DNA of 64,000 bases from Nitrosovibrio tenuis (GTDB lineage Bacteria > Pseudomonadota > Gammaproteobacteria > Burkholderiales > Nitrosomonadaceae): NCBI RefSeq assembly GCF_900109785.1, contig NZ_FOBH01000007.1, positions 92,390 through 156,389 on the forward strand, read 5' to 3'. The translations under genes and the position numbers were made by a program. The notes beneath the pieces are model-generated. The model ran no database searches. It was not told the origin of the DNA and saw only the letters and a list, made by a program, of their open reading frames with translations. Every line of letters starts with the position of its first letter. Positions within the stretch are counted from its first letter, which is position 1. Positions 53,616 to 62,220 of the stretch are shown here, in pieces.

Positions 53616-53717
53616 TCAAGGTTTTAAGGAATGATCCTTGTCTGATGGTTTATCCTTTGTCAGAAAAAACCAAAGAGCCGCGGCGCCTACACCTATTACG
53701 AGAATTGCCATTTCCAT
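53616..53717 (-). CDS. Tiny single-pass membrane protein (33 aa)
   Basis: ATG at 53717 follows an excellent GGAGG spaced six bases. MEMAILVIGVGAAALWFF is a membrane helix, then a highly charged tail (TKDKPSDKDHSLKP). A longer in-frame reading to 53900 exists, but it begins with TTG and lacks a comparable ribosome binding site. Belongs to a set of tiny membrane proteins at 51.7-55 kb. Confidence 0.55.
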   Translation of the reverse strand: MEMAILVIGVGAAALWFFLTKDKPSDKDHSLKP

Positions 53718-54040
53718 GATTACCTCCGTAAGGAGTGAATGTTCAAGAAAACTGCCTGACTGATCCAAGTATCCCACCCCTCGCACTTGCTCAGTCAGGT
53801 CAGCAAACACCTTCAAAAACATCTCTTCATCCAAAGAACGTGGTCTATGAACGGAGTCCACGCTAACCTTTGACGCTAGCCAAGTTAAAAAATTCCCCAA
53901 ATGATTAAATTTTTTTCCAGTGAAATAACGGTCTCAGAACTCGGAGCTGGGGAATGATAACGGCTGGACCTGGTGCTCTACGATGGCGAATGCGCTGACA
54001 CTCGAACTGATAAATTCGAAGAAATGAGGAAGAAAGTTTG

Positions 54041-54062
54041 AGCCCGCTTGAGCGGGTTTTTA
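54041..54062 (+). terminator. Rho-independent terminator-like hairpin
   Basis: CCCGC-TTGA-GCGGG followed by five T. It ends a plus-strand transcript of unknown origin; an open frame just upstream (about 53960-54039, ending AAAGTTTGA) looks like the 3' end of a lost gene. Confidence 0.6.
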
Positions 54063-54084
54063 TTGCCCTTGCTATTGCCCTTGC

Positions 54085-54324
54085 CTAATCTACCCACTGG
54101 GCTACTAAAGTTTCGCCTAACTCTTCAGCCAACACCTCGCAGCGGCGCTGGGCGCTTACCAGATCCCCGTGAACCTCTTGCGGTTCCCCTTTCGGGAAGG
54201 GCTGCCATAATCTCTTACCTTCAAATTCCGGCGAAAGCGTTCCACGAAAGAATAAGCTTCTGTTTGTAGCGATGCATAACAAGTGATTGTCTTTTAGATC
54301 ATCCTTAAGCCACTGGAACTTCAT
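54085..54324 (-). CDS. Small hypothetical protein (79 aa)
   Basis: 79 residues from ATG at 54324, with GGAAAGGG upstream; an earlier in-frame start at 54360 is possible. MKFQWLKDDLKDNHLLCIAT, LFFRGTLSPEFEGKRLWQPF and AQRRCEVLAEELGETLVAQW suggest a compact soluble domain. Family not recognised. Confidence 0.6.
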   Translation of the reverse strand: MKFQWLKDDLKDNHLLCIATNRSLFFRGTLSPEFEGKRLWQPFPKGEPQEVHGDLVSAQRRCEVLAEELGETLVAQWVD

Positions 54325-54533
54325 AGCCAAACCCTTTCCTGAAGTTAAAGAGGAGCACACGTTCCAGTGTACTCCAAATGGCCATGCTTTCTTTATGGTT
54401 TTGCTGATTAGTTTTGCTCCCCTACCCGTCCCAAGCGGCTCTTGTTTATAAATGGTATGACAAGATAGCGGTATGACCGGTAGCGCGCCAATTCCGCCTC
54501 GGCGTATTGTTTTATCTCAGCTCTAAATTTGCT

Positions 54534-54614
54534 CTAACTTACTCCCGGTAAGCCAAAACCCGCGATGAGTGCAAAAATGTATGTAACCCAAAATACCAGC
54601 CAGCGGATATTCAT
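54534..54614 (-). CDS. Tiny membrane protein (26 aa)
   Basis: ATG at 54614 behind GAGGAGATCACC, a strong ribosome binding site. The 26 residues are nearly all hydrophobic: MNIRWLVFWVTYIFALIAGF, then GLPGVS. A single membrane helix. Cotranscribed with the 23-codon ORF upstream (54772-54843), about 160 bases away. Confidence 0.5.
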   Translation of the reverse strand: MNIRWLVFWVTYIFALIAGFGLPGVS

Positions 54615-54771
54615 GGTGATCTCCTCGTGGTTATCTACAACTGCCTCGTCCGTCCTCTTCCCTTTGAATCGGTGCGATAAGCCGCAGGAGCTTCTTCCCC
54701 GGCCTTTTAAAAAAATCGCCTTCGTGTGGACATTTACTGTCGCTTTCCACCCGCCTCGGGGAGTTGATCTT

Positions 54772-54843
54772 TCATGAGGCAACAACACCTAACCCAACAA
54801 TAAGGATAAAAATAAATGTTCCCCAGGTAATGATGCGGTCCAT
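54772..54843 (-). CDS. Tiny membrane protein (23 aa)
   Basis: ATG at 54843 behind AAAGGATCTGCC. It starts MDRIITWGTFIFILIVGLGV and has three further residues, a single membrane helix. Its stop overlaps another ATG (ATGA) opening a 13-codon hydrophilic frame. The arrangement resembles small-protein operons that modulate membrane enzymes. Confidence 0.45.
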   Translation of the reverse strand: MDRIITWGTFIFILIVGLGVVAS

Positions 54844-54926
54844 GGCAGATCCTTTCGGATAATTAAATGGTCGAGACCACATCATGCTTGAGAGTTGTTA
54901 CATTTTTTCGTTTCCTGCCATGCCCT

Positions 54927-55051
54927 GTCACGAACCCGACACACTCTTGTGAGATCGTGTTTATGACGCCTACCCCTTGGGCGTCACTGGTGTCTAACCC
55001 ATGTAGATACCATAGCCCGGCAGAGACCGTTCTCGCCGGGCTTTTTTATTG
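54927..55051 (+). ncRNA. Candidate structured small RNA, copy 2, ending in a Rho-independent terminator
   Basis: Copy of the element at 2460-2584. TGTCACGA, hairpin CACA-CTCT-TGTG (54940-54951), hairpin GACGCC...GGCGTC (54965-54985), the conserved TGGTGTCTAA, then terminator GCCCGGC / GCCGGGC with six T (55015-55047). Sequence identity is high in loops and unpaired parts, while paired bases change together. The terminator stem is perfect here but has one mismatch in copy 1. Confidence 0.55.
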
Positions 55052-55153
55052 CCGAATCCTCCCCGCTCTCGGGGCCATTTTTTATATGCTCTTCTCGGCA
55101 ATACCAAGGACTAACGCGGTAATAGCTGGACCACAAGCATTCCATTTGTCCAA

Positions 55154-55178
55154 TAAAAAACCCGCCTGAGGGCGGGTT
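55154..55178 (-). terminator. Terminator-like hairpin
   Basis: On the minus strand CCCGCC-CTCA-GGCGGG followed by six T. No gene with a clear start precedes it; it may end a short leader transcript like the similar hairpin at 26764-26787. Confidence 0.6.
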
Positions 55179-55346
55179 GTCCGAGAAAGATAATCTCAAA
55201 TTGGCTCTGCCTTGCCGAGCCTTTAAGCTTGTTCTTACGATGGGCGATAAAACCGACCGACCGAGGTCCGCCAGAAGAATTGCGTAGCGCTCAGGCTCCG
55301 AAACGGCAGTGGCAGGCTTCACTGTTTCATCTATCTCAATCCCAAT

Positions 55347-55372
55347 AAGAAAACCCGCCTTTCAGCGGGTTT
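55347..55372 (-). terminator. Rho-independent terminator after the 55469-55675 gene
   Basis: On the minus strand AACCCGC-TGAAAG-GCGGGTT followed by T-rich sequence. It lies about 100 bases downstream of the 68-aa gene. Confidence 0.6.
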
Positions 55373-55468
55373 CCAAGGAGTATTCCTGACTCTATAAAAT
55401 ACTTCTTTCAGCGCTTCCCGAGAAATGCAAGTAATCAGAAATATTTCCTCGCCGATGAGCTAGGAACA

Positions 55469-55675
55469 TTAGCTCATAGTCCGCGTTTCACGAAACCGCC
55501 GGCGGGGAAGCTTGCGGGCCTCATTTTCATAAGCCGTAAAGACCGTTTGCATGTCTAACTCATTCACGGGTTTCCCGGTAGAGCGGAGTATTTTGTTGGT
55601 ACTACGTTCCAACAAATCATCAAACTCTTCTGGCGTATAACCGAACAGATCAACATACCGACGTTTTTTTAACAA
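55469..55675 (-). CDS. Small basic hypothetical protein (68 aa), TTG start
   Basis: 68 residues starting with TTG at 55675, with AAAGGA about 9 bases upstream. LFGYTPEEFDDLLERSTNKI and TVFTAYENEARKLPRRRFRE suggest a helical, basic, possibly nucleic-acid-associated protein. Family not recognised. Confidence 0.5.
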   Translation of the reverse strand: MLKKRRYVDLFGYTPEEFDDLLERSTNKILRSTGKPVNELDMQTVFTAYENEARKLPRRRFRETRTMS

Positions 55676-56419
55676 GATTGATTTCCTTTAAATTGAGAAA
55701 AACGGACAGTTAGAGAAAGAAACCAGTCCGGCGCTTAAGAATGAGCGGCATTGTGATGATGTTTACGCGGGGAATATGTTCGGTACCGCACATAAGATCG
55801 GTGCTGCTTCGTAAATACGGAGGTCGTTAAAACTAGCGCCGGCCAGATTTTTCCCTGGTTTTCACGGTCAGTAGAAGATTGCCCACCGACTTTTTCCTCT
55901 TGATCCTTTTCTTACCTGGCGTTCCTTGGACATGTACCAGATCCGGCGTGGAAAAGGGCACTTATCAAACAGACGGCGCTGAATATCAGCCCAACAGAAA
56001 TTGATAAGAAATATGGCATGTCTTTCTGAATACTGAGGAATAGTTCATTAAACGTCTCGCGTTTAACAATCCAATCCAGCACATGCTATGCGGTAACAAT
56101 ACGCCTATCCTTCGATGTTATCGGTACGCCAACGTACAGTACCGGATTGCAGCGGCACAATTCCGATGACTTTTCCGCTATAGCAAAACAGGTCGTACGC
56201 AGGAGAAGATGACAGGGGTTCCCCCCGTTATGGATAGCGGCGGGAAGGTTAATGATATTCGCTACCTGAGGGCTTACGCAGACAACGATAGCAATTGGGG
56301 GTTAAAGGGCACGAGCCGCTGTTAGGGTCGCATAAAAGAAGTACGCCGTAAATCACGAGCCGACTACTTAAGGGTTTGTGGCGCCTCTGTAGCGATTGCT
56401 CGATTGCGGATACGTTTTG
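55676..56419. other. Intergenic region with one possible tiny membrane ORF
   Basis: About 740 bases without a supported gene. A minus-strand frame at 55912-56019 encodes 35 residues with a hydrophobic helix (MPYFLSISVGLIFSAVCLIS) but has only a weak ribosome binding site (AGAAAG). Confidence in it is about 0.3. Confidence 0.4.
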
Positions 56420-56545
56420 TTGTCCACAATTGCTGTGGATAAGTTTGTTGATAAGCTATGAACACAGCCGGTAAGTCACCTTTTTGTAACAATATTTTCA
56501 TTTTTGGCTATTTTTTGAACTATATAAATATCTTTTAATATCAGT
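56420..56545. other. DnaA-box pair and AT-rich tract
   Basis: TTGTCCACA (56420-56428) and TGTGGATAA (56434-56442) are near-consensus and consensus DnaA boxes facing each other. An AT-rich tract follows at about 56485-56545 (ATATAAATATCTTTTAATAT). Further partial boxes: TGTGGATTA (56622-56630) and ACATCCACA (56732-56740). No dnaA, dnaN or plasmid rep gene is nearby. Confidence 0.4.
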
Positions 56546-57153
56546 AACATATGTGTAAAGCCAGAGTTCATGCGGGTTTGCGTGATGCAATTTTGAAGGA
56601 GTAGGTCATTCTTGTCACGGATGTGGATTACTGTGAAATGTCAAGGAAAATTTTCCCCTGGATTTGTAAGCATTCCTCCGATAGCTCATAAACCACCCCA
56701 GGAATAACCTTTAAACTGCTGGCGGAATTAAACATCCACAGGCGGCGTCCGGAATGTTATCAAAGTGTTCGAGGACTTGGATTGATATTTGAGAACTTCG
56801 ATTGCATCGTTGACTGCCTTCTCCGGAGCACCTGCACAATACTGTTGCCTTACTTTCCGCTGCCGTCGACTACAGCCTTCAACGCTAAGCGTCTACTGAT
56901 CATCCGTAATGATGTAGCGAAAGAACTATGGCCAAGAGGACAAGGTCCCCGCTGGCGACATGCCGCCGATCCTTTAAAAGCATTATTTCAGCGAACGCCT
57001 AGATCGAGCCTTGTACATTCAATACCCGATCAGTAGGACTGAACACCTTGTAAAAAGACTGAAAGCCAAATGGACGGCGCCTACATTGAATCTGCGGGGA
57101 ACGGTAAATCATATTCCCACCAGAGGGTGCGAAGCACCCGGCCTCCATATAAA
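56546..57153. other. Intergenic, no supported gene
   Basis: About 600 bases downstream of the DnaA-box patch. The frame 56782-57036 (plus) lacks a ribosome binding site and a recognisable motif. I see nothing else supportable. Confidence 0.4.
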
Positions 57154-58878
57154 TTAAGCAGGAATAGCTTTACCCGCCGCAAGCCGAGCATGAACCTGCA
57201 CGACTACGCTGGCGCCTTCTCCGACCGCGGCGGCGACACGTTTGGTAGAGCTGGCACGCACATCGCCGATTGCGAACACTCCCCGTATCGAAGTCTCGAG
57301 CGACAGGGGACGATAGTCGTTTTGGGAATGCGCCGTCCGCTCGAAGTCGATCGACGGCAGGTCGCTACCGGTACAAACGAACCCCTTGTCATTGACTTTC
57401 ACGCCGCAGTTTTCAAGCCAGTCCGTGTTGGGATCGGCACCCACGAACAGAAAAATGCGCTGGAGAGATTTAGTCTGTTTGCTGCCGTCTTTGCGATTGT
57501 GCCACTGAACGCCACCCACACCTTCTTCGCAGCCTTCGATTGACACAATCTCTGACTCTGGATACAGCGTCACATTCGTCAGCGACCCGATACGGTCGAT
57601 GAGATATTTCGACATGCTTTTTGTAAGATCGGGACCGCGAATCAAATGATGCACGTGCGCCGCGTGGCTCGCCAGAAATACTATTGCCTGCCCGGCCGAA
57701 TTTCCCCCACCAACCAACACGACTTCTTCCTGCCTGCATAGTGCTGCCTCGATCGGCGACACCCAGTAATAGACTCCACGACCCTCGTATTTTTCTAGTT
57801 CGGGTATGGCGGGACGTCGATATCTTGCGCCCGTCGCAATAATCACGGTTTTTGCCGAAATACGTACGCCACAATCGAGCTGGAGCGCGTAGGGAAAGCC
57901 CGAGCAATCAAGCGCCATTGCTTTGACGGGCACCACCATTTTGGCACCAAATTTCTGAGCCTGTACATAGGCGCGTCCGGCGAGCGCCTGGCCAGAGATA
58001 CCGGTCGGGAAACCGAGGTAATTTTCGATTCTCGAACTTGCGCCCGCCTGACCGCCGAATGAATGGGTGTCGAGCACAAGTACGGAAAGCCCTTCCGATG
58101 CAGCATATACCGCAGCAGCAAGGCCCGCGGGGCCGGCGCCGACGATCGCCACGTCATAGACATCTTCGGCGTTTAACTCGATATACAAGCCGAGGCGATG
58201 CGCAAGTTCCCTTTCGGTGGGGCATTTAAGCACCGTTCCATCGGGACAAACAACGAGCGGCAATTCATTTGGATGCGGTTGGTGAAGCTTCATCACATCT
58301 TCCGCAACACTATCCAGCGCCGGATCCAGCACCAGATGAGGATGACCGTTCCTTGAAAGAAATCCCTGCAACCGCACCATGCCCGCCGTGCCGGGGGGAC
58401 CAATTAGTAGCGGGCCACCTCCGCCGGTTTCGATCAATCCCATGCGCCGCAGGATCAGAGCTCTCATAATGCGTTCCCCGAGCTCGGCCTCGGCCACGAC
58501 CACAGCGCGCAAGGAAGGAGGATCTATCACCAGTGCTTCGACTACCCCAAGGGCGCGTCCGTAAGCAAGCGCAGGCCGACCCGAAAGCTGGCCGACCTCT
58601 CCCGTAAAGTTACCCGGCCCGCTTTCAACCACGGGAATCTCAATCCCGAGGCCATTTTTACGGGTAGTCAGTATGCGCCCCTGCAGCAAAACGAACATGC
58701 CAGCTCCGGGACTGCTGGGATCGAATATTATTTCGCCAGGCTGCCAGACATGCACCGTGCCAAAACGCCGTAGCCGATTAATTTCTGTGGTGGCAAGCGT
58801 TGGGAATATCTGCTCGCGGCGCGATGCCAGACTTGGTGGCAACGGTATATCCGCTGCATTGGCTGAAATGTCATCCAC
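57154..58878 (-). CDS. Cyclic-nucleotide-binding-domain thioredoxin-reductase-like flavoprotein
   Basis: 574 residues in three parts. Residues ~15-150 form a CNMP-binding beta-roll (VWQPGEIIFDPSSPGAGMFV; GNFTGEVGQLSGRPALAYGR). Residues ~165-235 form a glutaredoxin/thioredoxin-like insert. Residues ~240-570 are a TrxB-like flavoprotein: FAD motif VAIVGAGPAGLAAAVYAASE, NADPH motif VVLVGGGNSAGQA, and GVFAIGDVRASSTKRVAAAV. The redox CxxC of true thioredoxin reductase is not present in the NAD domain. Likely a signal-gated oxidoreductase; ligand and substrate are unknown. ATG at 58878. Confidence 0.85.
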   Translation of the reverse strand: MDDISANAADIPLPPSLASRREQIFPTLATTEINRLRRFGTVHVWQPGEIIFDPSSPGAGMFVLLQGRILTTRKNGLGIEIPVVESGPGNFTGEVGQLSGRPALAYGRALGVVEALVIDPPSLRAVVVAEAELGERIMRALILRRMGLIETGGGGPLLIGPPGTAGMVRLQGFLSRNGHPHLVLDPALDSVAEDVMKLHQPHPNELPLVVCPDGTVLKCPTERELAHRLGLYIELNAEDVYDVAIVGAGPAGLAAAVYAASEGLSVLVLDTHSFGGQAGASSRIENYLGFPTGISGQALAGRAYVQAQKFGAKMVVPVKAMALDCSGFPYALQLDCGVRISAKTVIIATGARYRRPAIPELEKYEGRGVYYWVSPIEAALCRQEEVVLVGGGNSAGQAIVFLASHAAHVHHLIRGPDLTKSMSKYLIDRIGSLTNVTLYPESEIVSIEGCEEGVGGVQWHNRKDGSKQTKSLQRIFLFVGADPNTDWLENCGVKVNDKGFVCTGSDLPSIDFERTAHSQNDYRPLSLETSIRGVFAIGDVRASSTKRVAAAVGEGASVVVQVHARLAAGKAIPA

Positions 58879-59599
58879 TTTTATAACGGATCTTCAGAGC
58901 CTTTCCATTTATTGACACCTATCATGCGGAATTCCATTGGGGAACTGAAATTTCCCAAACGCCGGATACTTGCATGCAATCCATTCTGTGAAACGAGCAA
59001 AGTCTGCGCCACCCCAGGTCACGATCGTTCGCTTGTGCGTTTTGCTCGCAGACGACTGGCTTCATCTCTCACCTGGGTAAGTGTTAGTTTTCCAGGTTCA
59101 GGGGTACGAGCAGACTGGCCTAAAGGGCAGGCAGAGGTACACCTGCGGGAGTTGTATAGCGAAAAATCCGTTGCACCCGACAGCAAAATGCGGGCATACA
59201 AGCACCCTGTTCCTCTACCTCGCGCAATATCGGAGGGCCATTTCATTCATTTGAGCGGCCGCTTCGCGCGTGCTATTCCCTCAATGGTTGGTTGAACAAC
59301 CTCATCCCATATATTCCTTATCCCTTCGTTATCCGTCATCAAATCAAGAACTAGCCGGACGGTCATGCTAATACTGCGTATAGGATTAGCGTTTGTCAAC
59401 GATAGAAAAGGAGATTTACCGATTTACCACACGTTATTGCACGACTCGAGACGTCAAATCATAGGAGGAGTTCTAGCCCGCCTTGCGGATGAGTATTGGT
59501 GGCGGCGGGCATTACGCAAAGTTCATATACGCCGTTTTGAACAGGTGCTATACAGTTGGGGCTGGTTCACAGCCGCAAGGGGAAATATGTCAGCGATGA
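58879..59599. other. Intergenic, no supported gene
   Basis: About 720 bases between the flavoprotein gene and the IS3 fragment. Open frames exist (for example 58912-59295 plus) without motifs or ribosome binding sites; this is probably degraded DNA next to the insertion-sequence remnant. Confidence 0.4.
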
Positions 59600-59857
59600 C
59601 CCTCGCGAATCGGCGTGGCAACAATGGTGATTGCGGACCCTACGGACAACGGGCTTTGCGAGTCATTCAATGGCAGGCTGCGCGACGAATGTCTGAATAC
59701 GCACGAATTTGAATCCCTGGAGCAGGCACAACGTATCATCGAAGCGTGGCGACGCGACTATAATGATCACAGACCCCACGGTTCGCTTGGAAAACTGACC
59801 CCAAGCGAATACGTTAAAACCAAGCAGGTCAGACTGCCAGAAGCGGCCAGATTCTAG
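59600..59857 (+). pseudogene. IS3-family transposase C-terminal fragment
   Basis: The frame reads NGLCESFNGRLRDECLNTHE then FESLEQAQRIIEAWRRDYND and HRPHGSLGKLTPSEY, the end of the rve integrase core of IS3-family OrfB, with the catalytic Glu in the first motif. The N-terminal DD part is lost. It marks an old insertion beside the accessory region that starts here. Confidence 0.8.
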
Positions 59858-59993
59858 TTTTGAATCCCAGCAGAATTGGGGGGACGTCACATTTGCTCTT
59901 GCCATACTTAAACGTTGCCTTAGCGTAAATTTCATGACAATTAGGGCAAGCTTAGCAAAGCTCGAAGTAGTTGGATAAATGATAGGAGAATAA

Positions 59994-60197
59994 ATGGTGA
60001 AGACTTGCTGGAAAAATCTTATATCAGAGGCAATGGAACAAAGAAATGAGTCTTGTGAGGATGTCGTTCGTTGCACTCTGTCTGAAGATGACCTATTGGC
60101 GGAATTCGACGACAGTTACGGCACTATAGAAGATAAACCTTTCACGCTGTGGACAAAGGAACGGGTTTACTTTCCGGCTGTATATGAAATCGGGTAA
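59994..60197 (+). CDS. Small hypothetical protein of phage/plasmid type (67 aa)
   Basis: 67 residues with AGGAG before the ATG at 59994. The C-terminal part (PFTLWTKERVYFPAVYE) recalls a conserved motif of small phage or accessory proteins. It may be shortened at its C terminus because the motif is usually followed by another segment. Function unknown. It is convergent with the HNH gene. Confidence 0.55.
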   Translation: MVKTCWKNLISEAMEQRNESCEDVVRCTLSEDDLLAEFDDSYGTIEDKPFTLWTKERVYFPAVYEIG

Positions 60198-60225
60198 CTG
60201 TCAGATGAGATCGCGACTACTACAC

Positions 60226-61353
60226 TTAATGGCTCCGCTCATGCGGATCGTTCGTTTCTCGCCGGACCATTGAGTCTTTGATGAAATGACCCTCCCTATC
60301 GAACAAGAATGTGTAGTTACCGTTACGAACGTGTTCTTCTATCTGCTCCTTGTTTTCATTTTCCATGAAAGCCAAGATCTGACTCGTAGCGTAATAGAAT
60401 ATTTGCCCGAACTCCTCGTTCCTCGGATCAAGCAATGCAACATGTGAATGACGCGTCCCAATTATTCGATAACCTGCCGGATGGTTAAAGTCCGAGAAAA
60501 ACTGAGGTCGATTCTTAAGCTTTAAATTGATGTATGACAGGCGTGCAAACACTTCTCTCGTTTGTAGCGGCGATAATGGCCCATTAATTTTCTGTAGCGT
60601 GCTATCTAAGCTGCATAATGCTCCGTTGGCATCATTTAGAACGGAAATAAAACACATGTCATCTAATTGAAGCAATGAACTGCCGGTTATGTAAAGGTCA
60701 CCGTAATCAAATCCCTCGAAATGCTCGTGAACCTTCGCGGGGATAAGAAGAAAAGAACCAAGGATTTCTGGGGACAATTTCGCTCCGGTATATATGGAGC
60801 GCGCAACGGAATGAATGTGATGAAGAAGCTTCCATTCATAAATTTCGCCGATCATTTCGTTGCCACTTCTTCTGTCACGATTTAGCGGAAGATTCTTATC
60901 TTTTAAATGCGTCTTGAGAAAAATCAGGCACTGCCAGAGAAAGATTAGCCAAGGTCCTTCTTTTCTAACGTATTCGTTTACGGCGGCAGATCCTTCACTG
61001 ACTAGTTTTCTGAGCGGCTCCTCAATTTTCCTACCCAACAATGCATTACAGTTTTGACAACATGGAATGACGTACTGTCCGTAGTTATATCCTGTGAGAT
61101 TGGGAAGAGTAATTTGTCTGGAGTACAAGTTGTAACGTTTAAGAAGCCATCTAGGTAGAATGTGTTCGTTATTGAACTTCGTGCTATCGGGCGAAGCGCC
61201 ACAGATAAAACAACAATTACCCATGCAGATGTCGTGGACAAATCTCGCTACACTGAAGTAAAGAACCTTTCCGGTCTCATCAAGGACAGAACCATCGTCC
61301 GTCGTCTTGTACATAGAAGCACTATGAGGGGCAAAGCTGATATTAGGGTTCAT
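60226..61353 (-). CDS. HNH-like zinc-knuckle protein, last gene of candidate defence operon
   Basis: 375 residues. The N-terminal ~110 residues contain an HNH/zinc arrangement: Cys48-x2-Cys51 (CFIC), Glu63-His64 in FNNEHILPRWLL, and Cys99-x2-Cys102-Asn103 (CQNCNALLG). This fits an HNH endonuclease-like centre (EH..C..CN), although the final His of the classic motif is not seen. Residues ~115-375 are a large domain I do not recognise. The start overlaps the FRG gene's stop by 11 bases. The role is inferred as effector nuclease of the operon. Confidence 0.7.
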   Translation of the reverse strand: MNPNISFAPHSASMYKTTDDGSVLDETGKVLYFSVARFVHDICMGNCCFICGASPDSTKFNNEHILPRWLLKRYNLYSRQITLPNLTGYNYGQYVIPCCQNCNALLGRKIEEPLRKLVSEGSAAVNEYVRKEGPWLIFLWQCLIFLKTHLKDKNLPLNRDRRSGNEMIGEIYEWKLLHHIHSVARSIYTGAKLSPEILGSFLLIPAKVHEHFEGFDYGDLYITGSSLLQLDDMCFISVLNDANGALCSLDSTLQKINGPLSPLQTREVFARLSYINLKLKNRPQFFSDFNHPAGYRIIGTRHSHVALLDPRNEEFGQIFYYATSQILAFMENENKEQIEEHVRNGNYTFLFDREGHFIKDSMVRRETNDPHERSH

Positions 61354-62110
61354 CAGTATGGTTGTTTAGTCTATACGGTTGCCCCCCTGAGATCGGCTGC
61401 AGCGGCTGATGCTCCTCCAACTCTGTAAGTTTTATATTGCGCGCAATTCCGTCCAAATCTGGGAAAAGAAGTCTGTATTGAACGCCCAGTACTGCTAGCT
61501 CCCGACGCATATTCCTTTTAGCCGCAGCAGGAACGACGAGTTTAAATAGCCGTAATTCATTTTTCGCAAGCCCGTCCACAGGTATTAACGGGTCGCAATT
61601 GTTTGGTAGCGGGTAAGATAGAAATGCCCCTTCCTGTGCCATAAGCCGCGGATTGGGTATCTGTGGGGGAAGGAATGGAATAAGCTCGGTATCCCAAGAG
61701 TAACGAGTTGTGGCATCTAGATCCTCTCGCCAACTATCGTATGAAAAGGCCCAGAGAACTCCGTCGCTTGAGTCATCGGCAGGATTATTAACCGCAAAAA
61801 ATAAAGCCTTAAGCGGATTTGAGGTCGCATCCAGTAAACGTGTGGGCAGGCCGTGGTGTTGGGCTAAGACCCAGGCTTCGGAGTCGTTCCTTGGGTATTC
61901 GGAGAAGAACGGGCGGCCGAGACGCAGGAAGCGCTCTATGATATGTTCATGAAGCCCACCCCAGTTATCATACCCATCGACAACCTGCGGGTATCGTCCG
62001 ATGCCGGGCAAAAGTGGCCAATCCCGCGCTTGACCCCTAAACAGCTCCGCTTCGGGACAAACGGTGTCCAAAATCCTCAATAGGGTCCGCACAGAATCGA
62101 TTTGCGTCAT
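61343..62110 (-). CDS. FRG-domain protein of candidate defence operon
   Basis: 255 residues. The FRG domain is complete: Phe24-Arg25-Gly26 in ELFRGQARDWPLLPGIGR, HEHIIERFLRL (54-64), and AQHHGLPTRLLDATSNPLKA (83-102) followed by LFFAVNNP. Known: the FRG domain is named after its FRG motif; its biochemical role is not established, and it occurs in accessory regions. ATG at 62110 overlaps the stop of the 37-aa ORF (ATGA); the 3' end overlaps the HNH gene. Transcription is coupled. Confidence 0.8.
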   Translation of the reverse strand: MTQIDSVRTLLRILDTVCPEAELFRGQARDWPLLPGIGRYPQVVDGYDNWGGLHEHIIERFLRLGRPFFSEYPRNDSEAWVLAQHHGLPTRLLDATSNPLKALFFAVNNPADDSSDGVLWAFSYDSWREDLDATTRYSWDTELIPFLPPQIPNPRLMAQEGAFLSYPLPNNCDPLIPVDGLAKNELRLFKLVVPAAAKRNMRRELAVLGVQYRLLFPDLDGIARNIKLTELEEHQPLQPISGGQPYRLNNHTDEP

Positions 62111-62220
62111 CCTGCGGGAACCGAATAGTCAGTAAACAAATAACAGTCGGCGCGCGGCTCGCAGGCAACTTGAAACGCGAGCACTTGCCGCTCCAATTGG
62201 TCTGGCAAAAGTTTTGTCAC
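62107..62220 (-). CDS. Hidden 37-residue ORF coupled to both neighbours in the candidate defence operon
   Basis: GTG at 62220 overlaps the stop of the HEPN-like gene (GTGA), and its TGA at 62109-62107 overlaps the FRG start (ATGA). The 37 codons read VTKLLPDQLERQVLAFQVAC and continue with EPRADCYLFTDYSVPAG, protein-like and with two Cys. Overlaps at both ends in perfect register make a chance ORF unlikely. Too short for ordinary gene calls. Function unknown. Confidence 0.6.
   Translation of the reverse strand: MTKLLPDQLERQVLAFQVACEPRADCYLFTDYSVPAG

Noticed and set aside
54984..55322. 112-codon minus-strand frame
   Set aside because: A terminator-like hairpin lies inside it and it is antisense to RNA-like copy 2; at most a phage leader-type ORF in its first part.
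56782..57036. 84-codon plus-strand frame
   Set aside because: No ribosome binding site, no motif, low-confidence composition.
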